Shown here: positions 26,627 through 35,241 of the stretch, piece by piece
Position numbering within the stretch: the stretch's first letter is position 1
Layout: every line of letters starts with the position of its first letter
Origin: Paraburkholderia elongata
GTDB lineage: Bacteria; Pseudomonadota; Gammaproteobacteria; Burkholderiales; Burkholderiaceae
Direction: 5' to 3'
DNA: 64,000 nucleotides
Assembly (NCBI RefSeq): GCF_013177735.1
Contig: NZ_WOEZ01000174.1
Span: 1 to 64,000, forward strand
Position numbers and translations under genes: made by a program
Notes under the pieces: generated by a model
What the model was told of the DNA's origin: nothing
The model's database searches: none
The model's input: the letters and a program-made list of their open reading frames with translations, nothing else

Positions 26627-27213
26627 TCACGCACCTGCCTCAAAAAAACTGTCCTGAACACCGGGATGCCTTGTCTGTCGAATGTCATCGCTGACAATTG
26701 CCTTTCATCGACGTTTTCGACAAACAAAAGCACACTCGCGTACGTAGTGCGCCAAGCGCACGCACGCTAATCGAGATCGCACGGGATGAACCCAAACGGC
26801 CGACGCGACCCCACGCGCCGATGATGAGCGCCACAGATGCTGCCCGGAACCGCCGTCGAACCCTTGCTGGTGGGCTATCGGCAGGCACCTGCGCATTTTG
26901 CGGAACCGGTATGGACCTGTTCTCGCAATGTGGCGTCACAAACCTACGGCCTCATCCTGGCACGACAATTTTGTTTTGTGCAATCAAGGAGAACCCGCGA
27001 CGCAAAAATTGCCGCGTGCGGATCAGGGAGTGTTCGCCCCCCCGAGAGGCTGCAAAGCGCCCGTCACACGGTGCTTGGCTGCACGAAGTAATTTGTCGCA
27101 ACATACGCGCTGTGGTGTCGAGCCAACACGAAAAAAAGCCCTCGTTTGAGGGCCATATGTGATCACGGCGCTATCTGCGTCGTTGGGTTGTGTAAGGCTG
27201 TGGAAGGTACGGC
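26627..27213. other. Intergenic region
   Basis: 587 bp. Open frames exist here (for example 26698-27162 on the plus strand), but none has a good start, a ribosome-binding site or a recognisable domain. The right end contains the terminator of the ychJ operon. Confidence 0.5.
27131..27154 (-). terminator. Rho-independent terminator of the merR-aceK-ychJ operon
   Basis: On the minus strand GCCCTC-AAAC-GAGGGC is followed by seven T residues (A run 27131-27137 on the plus strand). It lies about 60 bp after the ychJ stop and closes the seven-gene operon. Confidence 0.85.
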
Positions 27214-27663
27214 TTATTCACTCACGTCACCGTCGACATAGCGCCAGCATCCATCTTCCCCGCGGACGAAGCGGCTCAGCTCGTGCAGCCGGTGGGCGCG
27301 CCCGTCTACCTTGTATCGTGCGACGAATTCGACGGTCGCATGATCGGCGTTGGTTTCAGTGAAGGCTTTGATCTGCAGTCCGAGCCAACGCGGCGCGTCC
27401 GGGGCAGCAGGGTCGGCGTCGAGATCGGTGGGGCAGGTGTGCGGCGTCCAGGTCGCGCGCAAATAATCCGTTGCGCCTACAACATACGCGCTGTAACGCG
27501 AGCGCATCAGTTCGAGCGCGCGCGGCGCGGTTTCTCCGCCATCAATGTAGCGGCCGCAACATTGTGCGAAACGGGGCGGTTTGGCCCCGCTGCGCTGATC
27601 GGGCGCGGCGCCGCCGCATGGACAGTCGGACGGTCGCTGCGTTGACAACAATGGCTTATTCAT
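27214..27663 (-). CDS. ychJ: YchJ-family protein with zinc-binding SEC-C-like motif
   Basis: 149 residues. The N-terminal cysteine pattern DCPCGG...FAQCCGRYIDGG is the SEC-C-like metal-binding segment of YchJ/UPF0225. The NTF2-like body has MRSRYSAYVVGATDYLRATW and HATVEFVARYKVDG. The function is not established. It starts 7 bp after the acyl-CoA dehydrogenase stop and is the last gene of the operon. Confidence 0.9.
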   Translation of the reverse strand: MNKPLLSTQRPSDCPCGGAAPDQRSGAKPPRFAQCCGRYIDGGETAPRALELMRSRYSAYVVGATDYLRATWTPHTCPTDLDADPAAPDAPRWLGLQIKAFTETNADHATVEFVARYKVDGRAHRLHELSRFVRGEDGCWRYVDGDVSE

Positions 27664-27670
27664 CAGACTT

Positions 27671-28801
27671 TCAGCCGAGACCGCGCGCGATCAAAATTTT
27701 CTGGATGTCGCTGGTGCCTTCGTAAATCTGGCACACACGGACATCGCGATAGATGCGCTCGACAGGGAAGTCGCTCAGATAACCGTAGCCGCCATGAATC
27801 TGCAAGGCTGCCGAGCAGATGCGCTCGGCGGCCTTCGAGGCAAACAGCTTGGCCATCGCGGCCTCGGTCAGGCAGGGCTGGCCGGCGTCTTTCAGCGAAG
27901 CCGCGTGCCAGATCAACTGGCGCGCGGCTTCGAGTTGGGTCGCCATATCAGCGAGACGGAATTGCACGGCCTGGTGCGAAAACAGCGGCTGGCCGAAGCT
28001 CTCGCGTTCCTTCGCATAGCCTAATGCCGCCTCGAACGCGGCTCGCGCCATACCGACGCTCTGCGCCGCGATACCGATGCGCCCGCCTTCGAGCCCCGAT
28101 AGCGCAATCCGATAGCCTTCGCCTTCTGCGCCGATCAGATTCGCGGCCGGCACGCGGCAATCTTCAAAAATAATCTGGGCGGTGTCCGACGAATGCTGGC
28201 CAAGCTTTTCTTCGACTCGCGCGACGACGTACCCCTTCGTGTCGGTCGGCACGATAAATGCGCTGATGCCGCGCTTGCCCGCCGCTTTGTCGGTCACGGC
28301 CGTGACGATCGCGACATTGCCGTTTTTGCCGCTCGTGATGAACTGTTTGACGCCGTTCAACACGTAGCCGTCGCCATCTCGTGTCGCGGTGGTGCGTAGC
28401 GCGGATGCGTCCGAGCCCGCTTGCGGCTCGGTCAGACAAAACGCGCCGAGCATCTCGCCGCGCGCGAGCGGCGTGAGCCAGTCGCGTTTCTGATCTTCGT
28501 TGCCATAGGTCAGCAGAATGCTGCACACTGGGCAGTTGTTGACGGAGATCGCAGTCGAGGTGCCGCCGTCGCCCGCCGCGATTTCCTCGAGGATCAGCGC
28601 GAGCGCTAGCGCGTCCATGCCGGCGCCGCCGTACGCTTCGGGCACCAGCACGCCATACGCGCCGAGTTCGGCAAGCTGACGATGTACGTCCTTCGGAAAG
28701 ATGCGCTCGCGGTCCCATTGCGCCGCGTGCGGGGTGACCGCTTCGCGGACGAACGTGCGCACCGCATCGCGGACCATCAGGTGATCCTGATCAAGCACCA
28801 T
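27671..28801 (-). CDS. Acyl-CoA dehydrogenase
   Basis: 376 residues. It is an FAD enzyme of the short/branched-chain acyl-CoA dehydrogenase class: FCLTEPQAGSDASALRTTA binds flavin, QFITSGKNGNVAIVTAV follows, and the predicted catalytic base is Glu361 in IYEGTSDIQ. This Glu position matches short- and medium-chain enzymes rather than isovaleryl-CoA dehydrogenases, which carry it elsewhere. It introduces a 2,3-double bond in an acyl-CoA. It lies in the MerR-controlled operon with thiolase and SDR genes, consistent with a beta-oxidation role. Confidence 0.93.
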   Translation of the reverse strand: MVLDQDHLMVRDAVRTFVREAVTPHAAQWDRERIFPKDVHRQLAELGAYGVLVPEAYGGAGMDALALALILEEIAAGDGGTSTAISVNNCPVCSILLTYGNEDQKRDWLTPLARGEMLGAFCLTEPQAGSDASALRTTATRDGDGYVLNGVKQFITSGKNGNVAIVTAVTDKAAGKRGISAFIVPTDTKGYVVARVEEKLGQHSSDTAQIIFEDCRVPAANLIGAEGEGYRIALSGLEGGRIGIAAQSVGMARAAFEAALGYAKERESFGQPLFSHQAVQFRLADMATQLEAARQLIWHAASLKDAGQPCLTEAAMAKLFASKAAERICSAALQIHGGYGYLSDFPVERIYRDVRVCQIYEGTSDIQKILIARGLG

Positions 28802-28837
28802 GGCTCGGTCTCCTCGTTAGTCTCCCCATGTGTCGCC

Positions 28838-29515
28838 TCACCAGTCGAGCGCCGTGCCGTCGTATTGATAGAAGCGGCCGTTGAACGCTTCACGCGCGGC
28901 CGCTGCCTGCGCGAGCACTTCACGCATGCCGGTGACGCTGCGCGCCGGATCGATCGCCGCTTGCGCGCCACCCATGTCGGTGCGCACCCAGCCAGGGTGC
29001 AGCGAAATACACGTTGCGCGCGTTGTATCCAGCGAGGCGACTTTCAGCGCGTCGTTGAGCGCAGCCTTACTCGCTCGATACAGCCAGCCGGTCGTGCCGC
29101 TTGCGTCACCGATACTGCCCATCTTGCTCGAAATCACCGCGAACACACCGCCGGCTGCTTCGACGAGCGGCAGCAGGATCGGCATCAACTGCATCGGACC
29201 GCGCACATTCGTGTGCATGACCTGGTCGAAGTCTTCGGCCGTGATCGTTTCGATGTCCTCGGTGCGCGGGCCGTACACGCCCGACACCAGCACCGCCGCG
29301 TCGAGCTGTTCGCCGTCGAGCTTCCAGCCGAGCGCGGCGATTTCTTCGGGCGCGGTGACGTCGAGTGAAAAGGTCTCCGCGCCAAGCGCTTTCAGCGCGT
29401 CGAGCGCAACGCCGTCGCGCGCGGTGGCGAGCACGCGCCAGCCGCTCTTCTTGTATTGCCGCACAAACTCCTGGCCGATCCCGCGCGATGCACCGACGAT
29501 CAACACTGTCTTCAT
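28838..29515 (-). CDS. Short-chain dehydrogenase/reductase
   Basis: 225 residues. GASRGIG cofactor motif at residues 8-14; catalytic Tyr and Lys in YRASK, with Ser in VISSKMG. The motif LHPGWVRTDMGG follows. It resembles the C-factor-type SDRs. The substrate is unknown. It sits between thiolase and acyl-CoA dehydrogenase in the same operon, where a 3-hydroxyacyl-CoA oxidation step would be expected, but the sequence does not prove that. Confidence 0.9.
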   Translation of the reverse strand: MKTVLIVGASRGIGQEFVRQYKKSGWRVLATARDGVALDALKALGAETFSLDVTAPEEIAALGWKLDGEQLDAAVLVSGVYGPRTEDIETITAEDFDQVMHTNVRGPMQLMPILLPLVEAAGGVFAVISSKMGSIGDASGTTGWLYRASKAALNDALKVASLDTTRATCISLHPGWVRTDMGGAQAAIDPARSVTGMREVLAQAAAAREAFNGRFYQYDGTALDW

Positions 29516-29564
29516 CGAATCACCTCAAGCTCTCAAACGGCTGTAAACAGCGCGTCAAACCAGT

Positions 29565-30788
29565 TCAAACCAGCTCAATGCCCATCGCGGTCGCTTCGCC
29601 ACCGCCGATGCACAGTGTCGCGACGCCACGCTTCAGACCGCGGTTTTTCAACGCGCCGATCAGCGTGACGAGAATGCGTGCGCCCGATGCGCCGATCGGA
29701 TGGCCGAGTGCACAGGCGCCGCCGTTCACGTTGACCTTGTCATGCGGCAGATGATGTTCCTTCATCGCGGCCATCGTGACCACCGCGAACGCTTCGTTGA
29801 CCTCATACAGATCCACTTCGTCGGCGCGCCAGCCGTTCTTCTCGAACAGCTTGCGGATCGCACCGACCGGCGCGGTGGTGAACTTCGCCGGTTCTTGAGC
29901 GAAGGTAGAGTGACCGACCACGCGAGCAAGAGGCTCGACACCGAGACGCTTCGCGGTCGATTCACGCATCATCACGAGCGCCGCGGCGCCGTCGGAAATC
30001 GACGACGAGTTCGCCGCCGTCACCGTGCCAGTTTTGCTGAACGCAGGCTTGAGCGTCGGAATCTTGTCGAGGTTCGCTTTGAACGGCTGCTCGTCGTGAT
30101 CGATGGTCACGTCGCCCTTGCGGCTCTCCACCTTCACCGGCGCGATTTCCCATGTAAACGAGCCGTCTTCATTCGCGCGCTTCGCACGATTCAGGGACTC
30201 GACGGCGAACGCATCCTGCGCTTCGCGCGTGAAGTCGAACGACGCCGCGCATTCCTCGGCGAAGGTGCCCATCAAACGGCCTTTTTCGTAGGCGTCTTCG
30301 AGACCGTCGTAGAACATGTGGTCGATCACCTGGCCGTGGCCCATGCGCATACCGTTACGCGCTTTGGGCAGTAAATACGGTGCGTTCGTCATGCTCTCCA
30401 TGCCGCCCGCGACGATCACATCGACCGAGCCCGCGGCCAGCATGTCGTGCGCGAACATCGCCGCGCGCATGCCGGAGCCGCACATCTTGTTGACCGTGGT
30501 GCTGCCGGTGCTCAATGGCAAGCCGGCGCCGAGTGCGGCCTGACGCGCGGGCGCCTGGCCGAGGCCGGCGGGCAGCACGCAACCCATCACCACTTCGTCG
30601 ATCTGCTGCGGCTTCAAGCCGGCGCGTTGCACGGCGGCTTCGATTGCAACCGAGCCCAACTGCGGCGCGGTTAGCGAAGCGAAATCGCCCTGGAATGCCG
30701 CCATCGGCGTGCGGGCCACACCGACGATTACGATCGGATCAGACATTGTCTCGCTCATGTTTGTCTCACTCATGCGTGTCTCATTCAT
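29565..30788 (-). CDS. Acetyl-CoA C-acyltransferase (thiolase)
   Basis: 407 residues. Nucleophile Cys103 in NKMCGSGM; EVNEAFAV and GGACALGHPIGASG; second catalytic Cys in LCIGGGEA. It is a biosynthetic or degradative thiolase acting on acetoacetyl-CoA or 3-ketoacyl-CoA. The start at 30788 overlaps the carbonic anhydrase stop by 8 bp and has AAGGAG inside that gene. The first 15 residues (MNETR, MSETN, MSETM) come from a threefold 15-bp repeat carrying successive ATGs. Initiation at the ATG for MSDPIVIV is an alternative. Confidence 0.95.
   Translation of the reverse strand: MNETRMSETNMSETMSDPIVIVGVARTPMAAFQGDFASLTAPQLGSVAIEAAVQRAGLKPQQIDEVVMGCVLPAGLGQAPARQAALGAGLPLSTGSTTVNKMCGSGMRAAMFAHDMLAAGSVDVIVAGGMESMTNAPYLLPKARNGMRMGHGQVIDHMFYDGLEDAYEKGRLMGTFAEECAASFDFTREAQDAFAVESLNRAKRANEDGSFTWEIAPVKVESRKGDVTIDHDEQPFKANLDKIPTLKPAFSKTGTVTAANSSSISDGAAALVMMRESTAKRLGVEPLARVVGHSTFAQEPAKFTTAPVGAIRKLFEKNGWRADEVDLYEVNEAFAVVTMAAMKEHHLPHDKVNVNGGACALGHPIGASGARILVTLIGALKNRGLKRGVATLCIGGGEATAMGIELV
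30744..30788 (-). repeat. Three tandem 15-bp repeats at the thiolase start
   Basis: The minus strand reads ATGAATGAGACACGC, ATGAGTGAGACAAAC, ATGAGCGAGACAATG in succession. Each unit begins with an in-frame ATG, so the gene has several possible starts after a single Shine-Dalgarno sequence. Confidence 0.85.
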
Positions 30789-31557
30789 CTTTAAACTCCT
30801 TGATCACACCTTCGACGATAGCCGGCACATCGCCGAGCTGGGCCGCATCGGCGGCGACCATGTCGTTGTCTGCCTTATGCGCGCCGCTGGCTGACACCGC
30901 GGCGACGCAGCTCTTATAGGTCGCATCTAGCGCGGCAGGCTCGCTAATCGTCATGCCGAGGTTGCGCACCTTGCCGTCATGCACGCCATACACCCAGCCG
31001 TGCACGGTCAGTTCCTGGCCGCGTGCCCACGCATCGTTGATAATGGTGGTCCGGCATACGTTCATGACCTGTTCGATCGCATTCAGTTCGACCAGACGCC
31101 GATGGCGCGCCTCACCGAGCGGCCATTCTTCGATCAACGCAGCGTGCTTGGTGCGAACGTCCTGCACATGATGCAACCAGTTATCCGCGAGACCCACGCG
31201 CCGGCCGTGCAGCGCCGCGCCGACGCCCGAGCAGCCATAGTGACCCACCACCATGATGTGCTTGACCTTCAGCAGATCGACGGCGAACTGGATCACCGAC
31301 AGGCAGTTCAGATCCGTATGCACCACCACGTTCGCGATATTTCTGTGCACGAACACTTCGCCTGGCGGCAGGCCGATGATCTGATTGGCCGGCACGCGCG
31401 AATCGGAACAGCCGATCCACAGGTATTCGGGTGTCTGCTGGTGCGCGAGGCGCGAGAAGTACTCCGGATCTTCGGACAGCTTGCGGGCCACCCACGCGTC
31501 GTTGTTGTCGAACAGATGAGCCAGCGGATTGGCAGCGGGAGAAGCGTTCGTATTCAT
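30781..31557 (-). CDS. can: Beta-class carbonic anhydrase
   Basis: 258 residues from the ATG at 31557. The zinc ligands of the beta class are clear: Cys50 with Asp52-Arg54 in CSDSRVPA, then His106 and Cys109 in GHYGCSGVG. It interconverts CO2 and bicarbonate in the cytoplasm. An in-frame start 24 codons earlier exists, but the family body begins with PLAHLFDNNDAW. It lies between aceK and the thiolase gene, whose start it overlaps, so it is tied to acyl-CoA catabolism here. Confidence 0.94.
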   Translation of the reverse strand: MNTNASPAANPLAHLFDNNDAWVARKLSEDPEYFSRLAHQQTPEYLWIGCSDSRVPANQIIGLPPGEVFVHRNIANVVVHTDLNCLSVIQFAVDLLKVKHIMVVGHYGCSGVGAALHGRRVGLADNWLHHVQDVRTKHAALIEEWPLGEARHRRLVELNAIEQVMNVCRTTIINDAWARGQELTVHGWVYGVHDGKVRNLGMTISEPAALDATYKSCVAAVSASGAHKADNDMVAADAAQLGDVPAIVEGVIKEFKDE

Positions 31558-31651
31558 GATGAGTCTGGGCGGTTGCTCGACCGATTGACCGGTCGATGTC
31601 GTTACATACGGTTCGGACGATGCAGTCAACGATGCGGGCGGCGCATGAGGC

Positions 31652-33481
31652 TTACGCCACCCGCACGGTGCGTTCGTCTGCCTGGTTCTCCGATTGTCCG
31701 GACGCCGTATCGGCGAATCGTTCCGGATAGCGGTTGCAGAAGCGCACGCTGCTGTCGTACGGGAAAAAGTCGGGCAGTTCGCCTTTTAATAGATGATCCT
31801 TGTGCCGTTGCCAGAGCGCTGGATCGAAGAAGTCCGCGTGATGCTGCATGAAGGACCGGCGCACGCGTGGGTCGCCGAGCAAAAACGTGCCGTACGTCTC
31901 CGGGAAAATGTCGTGCGGGCCGACCGAGTACCACGGCTCTCCCGACATTTCGTCTTCCTCGTTACGTGGCGCCGGCACCGCGCGCACGTTGCATTCAGTC
32001 AGGTATTCGATTTCATCGTAGTCGTAGAACACGACGCGGCCATGACGCGTCACGCCGAAGTTCTTGTACAGCATGTCGCCAGGGAAGATGTTCGCCTGCA
32101 TCAATTCCTTGATCGCGTTGCCGTATTCCTTGATGCCGTGATCGACGTCATCGTCGGTGCCGCTATGCAGGAACAGATTGAGCGGCACCATCCGGCGTTC
32201 GATATACATGTGGCGAATCACCAGGTTGTCGCCGTCGTGTTCGATCAAGGACGGCACTTCCTTTTCGAGCTCGCGCACCAGTGCTTCGTCGAGCCGCGAA
32301 ATGGGCAGCGCCACGCTCGAATATTCGAGCGTGTCGGCCATGCGGCCCAAGCGGTCATGCCGTTTGACGAGCTGATACTTTTCCTTGATCTTTGCGCGCG
32401 TGGTTTCTTTCGGCGGCGGGAAGTGGTCTTTGATCAGCTTGAACACATACGGGAACGACGGCAGCGTGAACACCAGCATCACCAGTCCCTTGATGCCGGG
32501 CGCGATGATGAACTGATCGCTGGAATGCTTCAGATGGTGCAGCAGATCGCGATAGAACAGATTCTTGCCCTGCTTTTGCAAACCCACCGACGTATAGATT
32601 TCCGCCTTCGGTTTGCCCTGCATGATCGTGCCGAGAAACTCGACGTAAGCCGAGGGCACTTCCATGTCCACCAGGAAATACGAATGCGAGAAGCTGAAGA
32701 TGATCAGCAACTGATCGCGTTTGAGCAGCACCGTATCGAGCGCGAGCACACCCGGCTTCACATGGCGCAGCGGCACTGCGAACGGCAACAGCAAATCGCC
32801 GTTGATGATCCGTCCAACGATATACGCCGAGTTGTTCCGATAGAACAGCGACGAGAGCACGTGAATCTGGAAGTTGGGCGCTTCGTCGAACACGCCGAAC
32901 GCGTCGTGGATCGCCTGCATCACGCACGCGACGTCGCGCGTCAGATCCTCGAACGGCGGCTCCAGCTGAAAGTTGGTGACGATGCGCTCGAGCGTCGCGG
33001 CAAGACCGTCCTTGCCGGGGTAATACGCACGATAGGTCGGCTTCGCCGCCGGTTCGTCGTTCTCGATGTATTCGGTCGAGATCGCCGGGCGCACGAAAAT
33101 GAAGTCGTTGTTGAAATACGAGCGGTGCAGGATCTTGCAGCACACCGAATTGAAGAACGTCTCCGCGCACTCGGGTTGGCGGTGCGTGGTCAGGAGGCCG
33201 ATGTAGTGGAGCTTGATCTGCTGCCACACTTCGTCGTCGATATTTTCGGCGTCGTATTCGTCTTCGAGCAGTTCGACGCATTCCTCAACGCGATCGTCAT
33301 ACGAGGTAATGCGCTCGCGCGCCAGCGTTTGCAGGCCATGCCAGTCGGCAGCTTCGAAGAGCGATTTGGCATGAATCGCGGCGTCGCGGAAAATCCGGTA
33401 GTGCCGATCGAATCCTTCGAGCATCGTCTGGGCGACGTCAAAGCCGATCTGCGACGACAACAGTTTGGGGAAGTGATTCAT
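31652..33481 (-). CDS. aceK: Isocitrate dehydrogenase kinase/phosphatase
   Basis: 609 residues. The all-helical regulatory N-terminal half starts MNHFPKLLSSQIGFDVAQTM. The kinase-like C-terminal half contains FTLPSFPYVFKLIKDHFPPPKE (catalytic Lys region; about residues 315-335) and VVFYDYDEIEYL with the metal-binding Asp residues. AceK phosphorylates isocitrate dehydrogenase and so diverts isocitrate into the glyoxylate bypass during growth on acetate or fatty acids. It is not next to aceA or aceB; it follows the MerR gene by about 60 bp. Confidence 0.97.
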   Translation of the reverse strand: MNHFPKLLSSQIGFDVAQTMLEGFDRHYRIFRDAAIHAKSLFEAADWHGLQTLARERITSYDDRVEECVELLEDEYDAENIDDEVWQQIKLHYIGLLTTHRQPECAETFFNSVCCKILHRSYFNNDFIFVRPAISTEYIENDEPAAKPTYRAYYPGKDGLAATLERIVTNFQLEPPFEDLTRDVACVMQAIHDAFGVFDEAPNFQIHVLSSLFYRNNSAYIVGRIINGDLLLPFAVPLRHVKPGVLALDTVLLKRDQLLIIFSFSHSYFLVDMEVPSAYVEFLGTIMQGKPKAEIYTSVGLQKQGKNLFYRDLLHHLKHSSDQFIIAPGIKGLVMLVFTLPSFPYVFKLIKDHFPPPKETTRAKIKEKYQLVKRHDRLGRMADTLEYSSVALPISRLDEALVRELEKEVPSLIEHDGDNLVIRHMYIERRMVPLNLFLHSGTDDDVDHGIKEYGNAIKELMQANIFPGDMLYKNFGVTRHGRVVFYDYDEIEYLTECNVRAVPAPRNEEDEMSGEPWYSVGPHDIFPETYGTFLLGDPRVRRSFMQHHADFFDPALWQRHKDHLLKGELPDFFPYDSSVRFCNRYPERFADTASGQSENQADERTVRVA

Positions 33482-33541
33482 GTCGACCGTGCATTCGTCC
33501 CATGTCGTGAAGACACCCGTGATTGTATCGTCCGGGTGGGC

Positions 33542-33955
33542 TTAGGCGGACCTAGCGGACCTGGTCCCGCGTGCGCCGCTCTCCAGCAGCGCACGCGCCT
33601 GGGCTTCGTATTGCGCGAGGTCTTCGAGCGTCGCGTTCAGGTCTTCGAGCTGACGTTCGAGCACGTCGCGATGGCGCGCCACCGTGGCCAGGAAGGCGTG
33701 CAATTGCGGCACGGTGTCGGTTGGCGACTCATAGACATCGAGCAGATCGCGGATTTCCGACAGCGTGAAGCCGAGCCGCTTGCCGCGCAAGGTGAGCTTC
33801 AGGCGGGTTCGGTCGCGGCCCGAATAGACGCGCCGCAAGCCGCTCGAACCCTCGCGGCTGGGCGAGAGTAAACCCTGATCTTCATAGAAGCGGATTGCCC
33901 GCGGCGTGACGTCGAATTCCCGCGCGAGCTCGGTGATCGTGTATTGCGTGTTCAT
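33542..33955 (-). CDS. MerR-family regulator, LiuR-like
   Basis: 137 residues. The N-terminal winged helix YTITELAREFDVTPRAIRFYEDQGLLSPSR is followed by a dimerising coiled coil (about residues 80-125) with no cysteine effector site, so it is not a metal sensor. Related short MerR proteins (LiuR) control branched-chain amino acid and acyl-CoA catabolism in proteobacteria. It is the first gene of the aceK operon, with a MerR-type promoter just upstream, so autoregulation is likely. Confidence 0.88.
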   Translation of the reverse strand: MNTQYTITELAREFDVTPRAIRFYEDQGLLSPSREGSSGLRRVYSGRDRTRLKLTLRGKRLGFTLSEIRDLLDVYESPTDTVPQLHAFLATVARHRDVLERQLEDLNATLEDLAQYEAQARALLESGARGTRSARSA

Positions 33956-33991
33956 CGGGGCATCCCGTGACCGGGCAGAAAATCGGATTGA

Positions 33992-34022
33992 ACGATAGAA
34001 TCGACGTTTACGTTATCGTCAA
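33992..34022 (-). promoter_or_regulatory. MerR-type promoter with 19-bp spacer and operator dyad
   Basis: On the minus strand TTGACG (34022-34017), a 19-bp spacer and TATCGT (33997-33992) form a promoter 37 bp upstream of the merR start. The imperfect palindrome GACGTTTACGTTATCGTC (34003-34020; 14 of 18 positions symmetric) fills most of the spacer. An overlong 19-bp spacer with an operator inside is the hallmark of MerR-activated promoters. Confidence 0.65.
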
Positions 34023-34143
34023 CTTGATCGAAACGCAACTACGGCGCAATACGGCACCGGTATGTCCCGACCGGGCCGCAACCACGTCGTCCGGCATCGC
34101 ATACCTCGCCATGCCGGACGGCCGACGGAGGAAGACAACCACA

Positions 34144-35223
34144 ATGAATGCACTCGAACATCAACTCGACTACCCGTTCAACGACACTTTGCCCGAAGCG
34201 GGCCATGCGATGGAAGTCGCGCCCGGCGTGTTCTGGCTGCGCATGCCGCTGCCGTTCGCACTCGATCACATCAATCTGTGGCTGCTGCGCGATGAAATCG
34301 ACGGTCAGCAAGGATGGACGATAGTCGACTGCGGCATTACATCGGACACGATCAAGGAGAACTGGGAGAAAGTGTTCGACTCCGTGCTCGACGGCCTGCC
34401 GGTGCTGCGCGTGATCGTCACGCATTGCCATCCGGACCACATCGGCCTCGCGCACTGGATTTGCAGCGGCGGCGACAAGAAACGCTGGGACGTGCGGTTG
34501 TGGATGACACTCGGCGAATACATGCAGGCACGCGTGATGGCGGCCGGCGACGGTTCGAATGCAGGCGGCGAGGGCGCGGCACGGCACTTTGCGCGCCATG
34601 GTTTGAACGATCAGGTGTCGCTCGAGAAGCTGCGTAATCGCACGAGCTACTACTCGAGCCTCGTGCCGGCGATTCCTGGCCAGTACCGCCGCCTGCGCGA
34701 AGCGGATGGCGTGAAGATCGGCGGCAAGACGTGGCGGGTGGTGACCGGCTTCGGCCATTCGCCGGAACACTGCGCGTTGTATTGCGAAGAGACCGGCACG
34801 CTGATCTCCGGCGACATGGTGCTGCCGCGAATTTCGACCAACGTCTCGGTGTTCGACATGGAACCGGAAGGCACGCCGCTCGCGCTGTATCTGGAATCGC
34901 TCGGCCGCTACGAGACGATGCCCGAAGACACGCTCGTGCTGCCGTCGCATGGCAAGCCGTTCCGCGGTGTGCGTACGCGCATCAAGCAATTGCGTGAGCA
35001 TCATGACGCGCGTCTGGCTGAAGTGCGCGAGGCATGTGCCGAGAAGCCGCAAAGCGCCGCGGATATCGTGCCGCTCATGTTCAAGCGCCAGCTCGACATT
35101 CACCAGATGACGTTTGCGATGGGCGAGGCGTTGGCGCACTTGCATCTGCTGTGGCTCGCGGGTGAGTTGAAGCGCAAGCAGGATGCGGATGGGGTGATTC
35201 GGTTTGCAACAAAACTCGAATAA
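34144..35223 (+). CDS. MBL-fold metallo-hydrolase
   Basis: 359 residues from the ATG at 34144. Metal ligands: THCHPDHIG, FGHSPEHCALY, SGDMVLP and LPSHGKPF. A helical C-terminal region of about 100 residues (IKQLREHHDARLAEV) is typical of the larger MBL hydrolases next to fatty-acid or leucine catabolic genes. It is divergent from merR-aceK, with the dyad region in between, so it may share the regulator. The substrate, perhaps a thioester, is not known. It is followed by a CrtI-like oxidoreductase gene after 18 bp. Confidence 0.9.
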   Translation: MNALEHQLDYPFNDTLPEAGHAMEVAPGVFWLRMPLPFALDHINLWLLRDEIDGQQGWTIVDCGITSDTIKENWEKVFDSVLDGLPVLRVIVTHCHPDHIGLAHWICSGGDKKRWDVRLWMTLGEYMQARVMAAGDGSNAGGEGAARHFARHGLNDQVSLEKLRNRTSYYSSLVPAIPGQYRRLREADGVKIGGKTWRVVTGFGHSPEHCALYCEETGTLISGDMVLPRISTNVSVFDMEPEGTPLALYLESLGRYETMPEDTLVLPSHGKPFRGVRTRIKQLREHHDARLAEVREACAEKPQSAADIVPLMFKRQLDIHQMTFAMGEALAHLHLLWLAGELKRKQDADGVIRFATKLE

Positions 35224-35241
35224 CCGATCCTAAGGCATGCG

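Noticed and set aside
26698..27162. Plus-strand open frame in the intergenic region before ychJ
   Set aside because: Mixed composition, no recognisable domain, poor start context, and it runs into the ychJ terminator.
31793..33871. 692-codon open frame antisense to aceK
   Set aside because: Shadow of a conserved gene; no motif, no ribosome-binding site.
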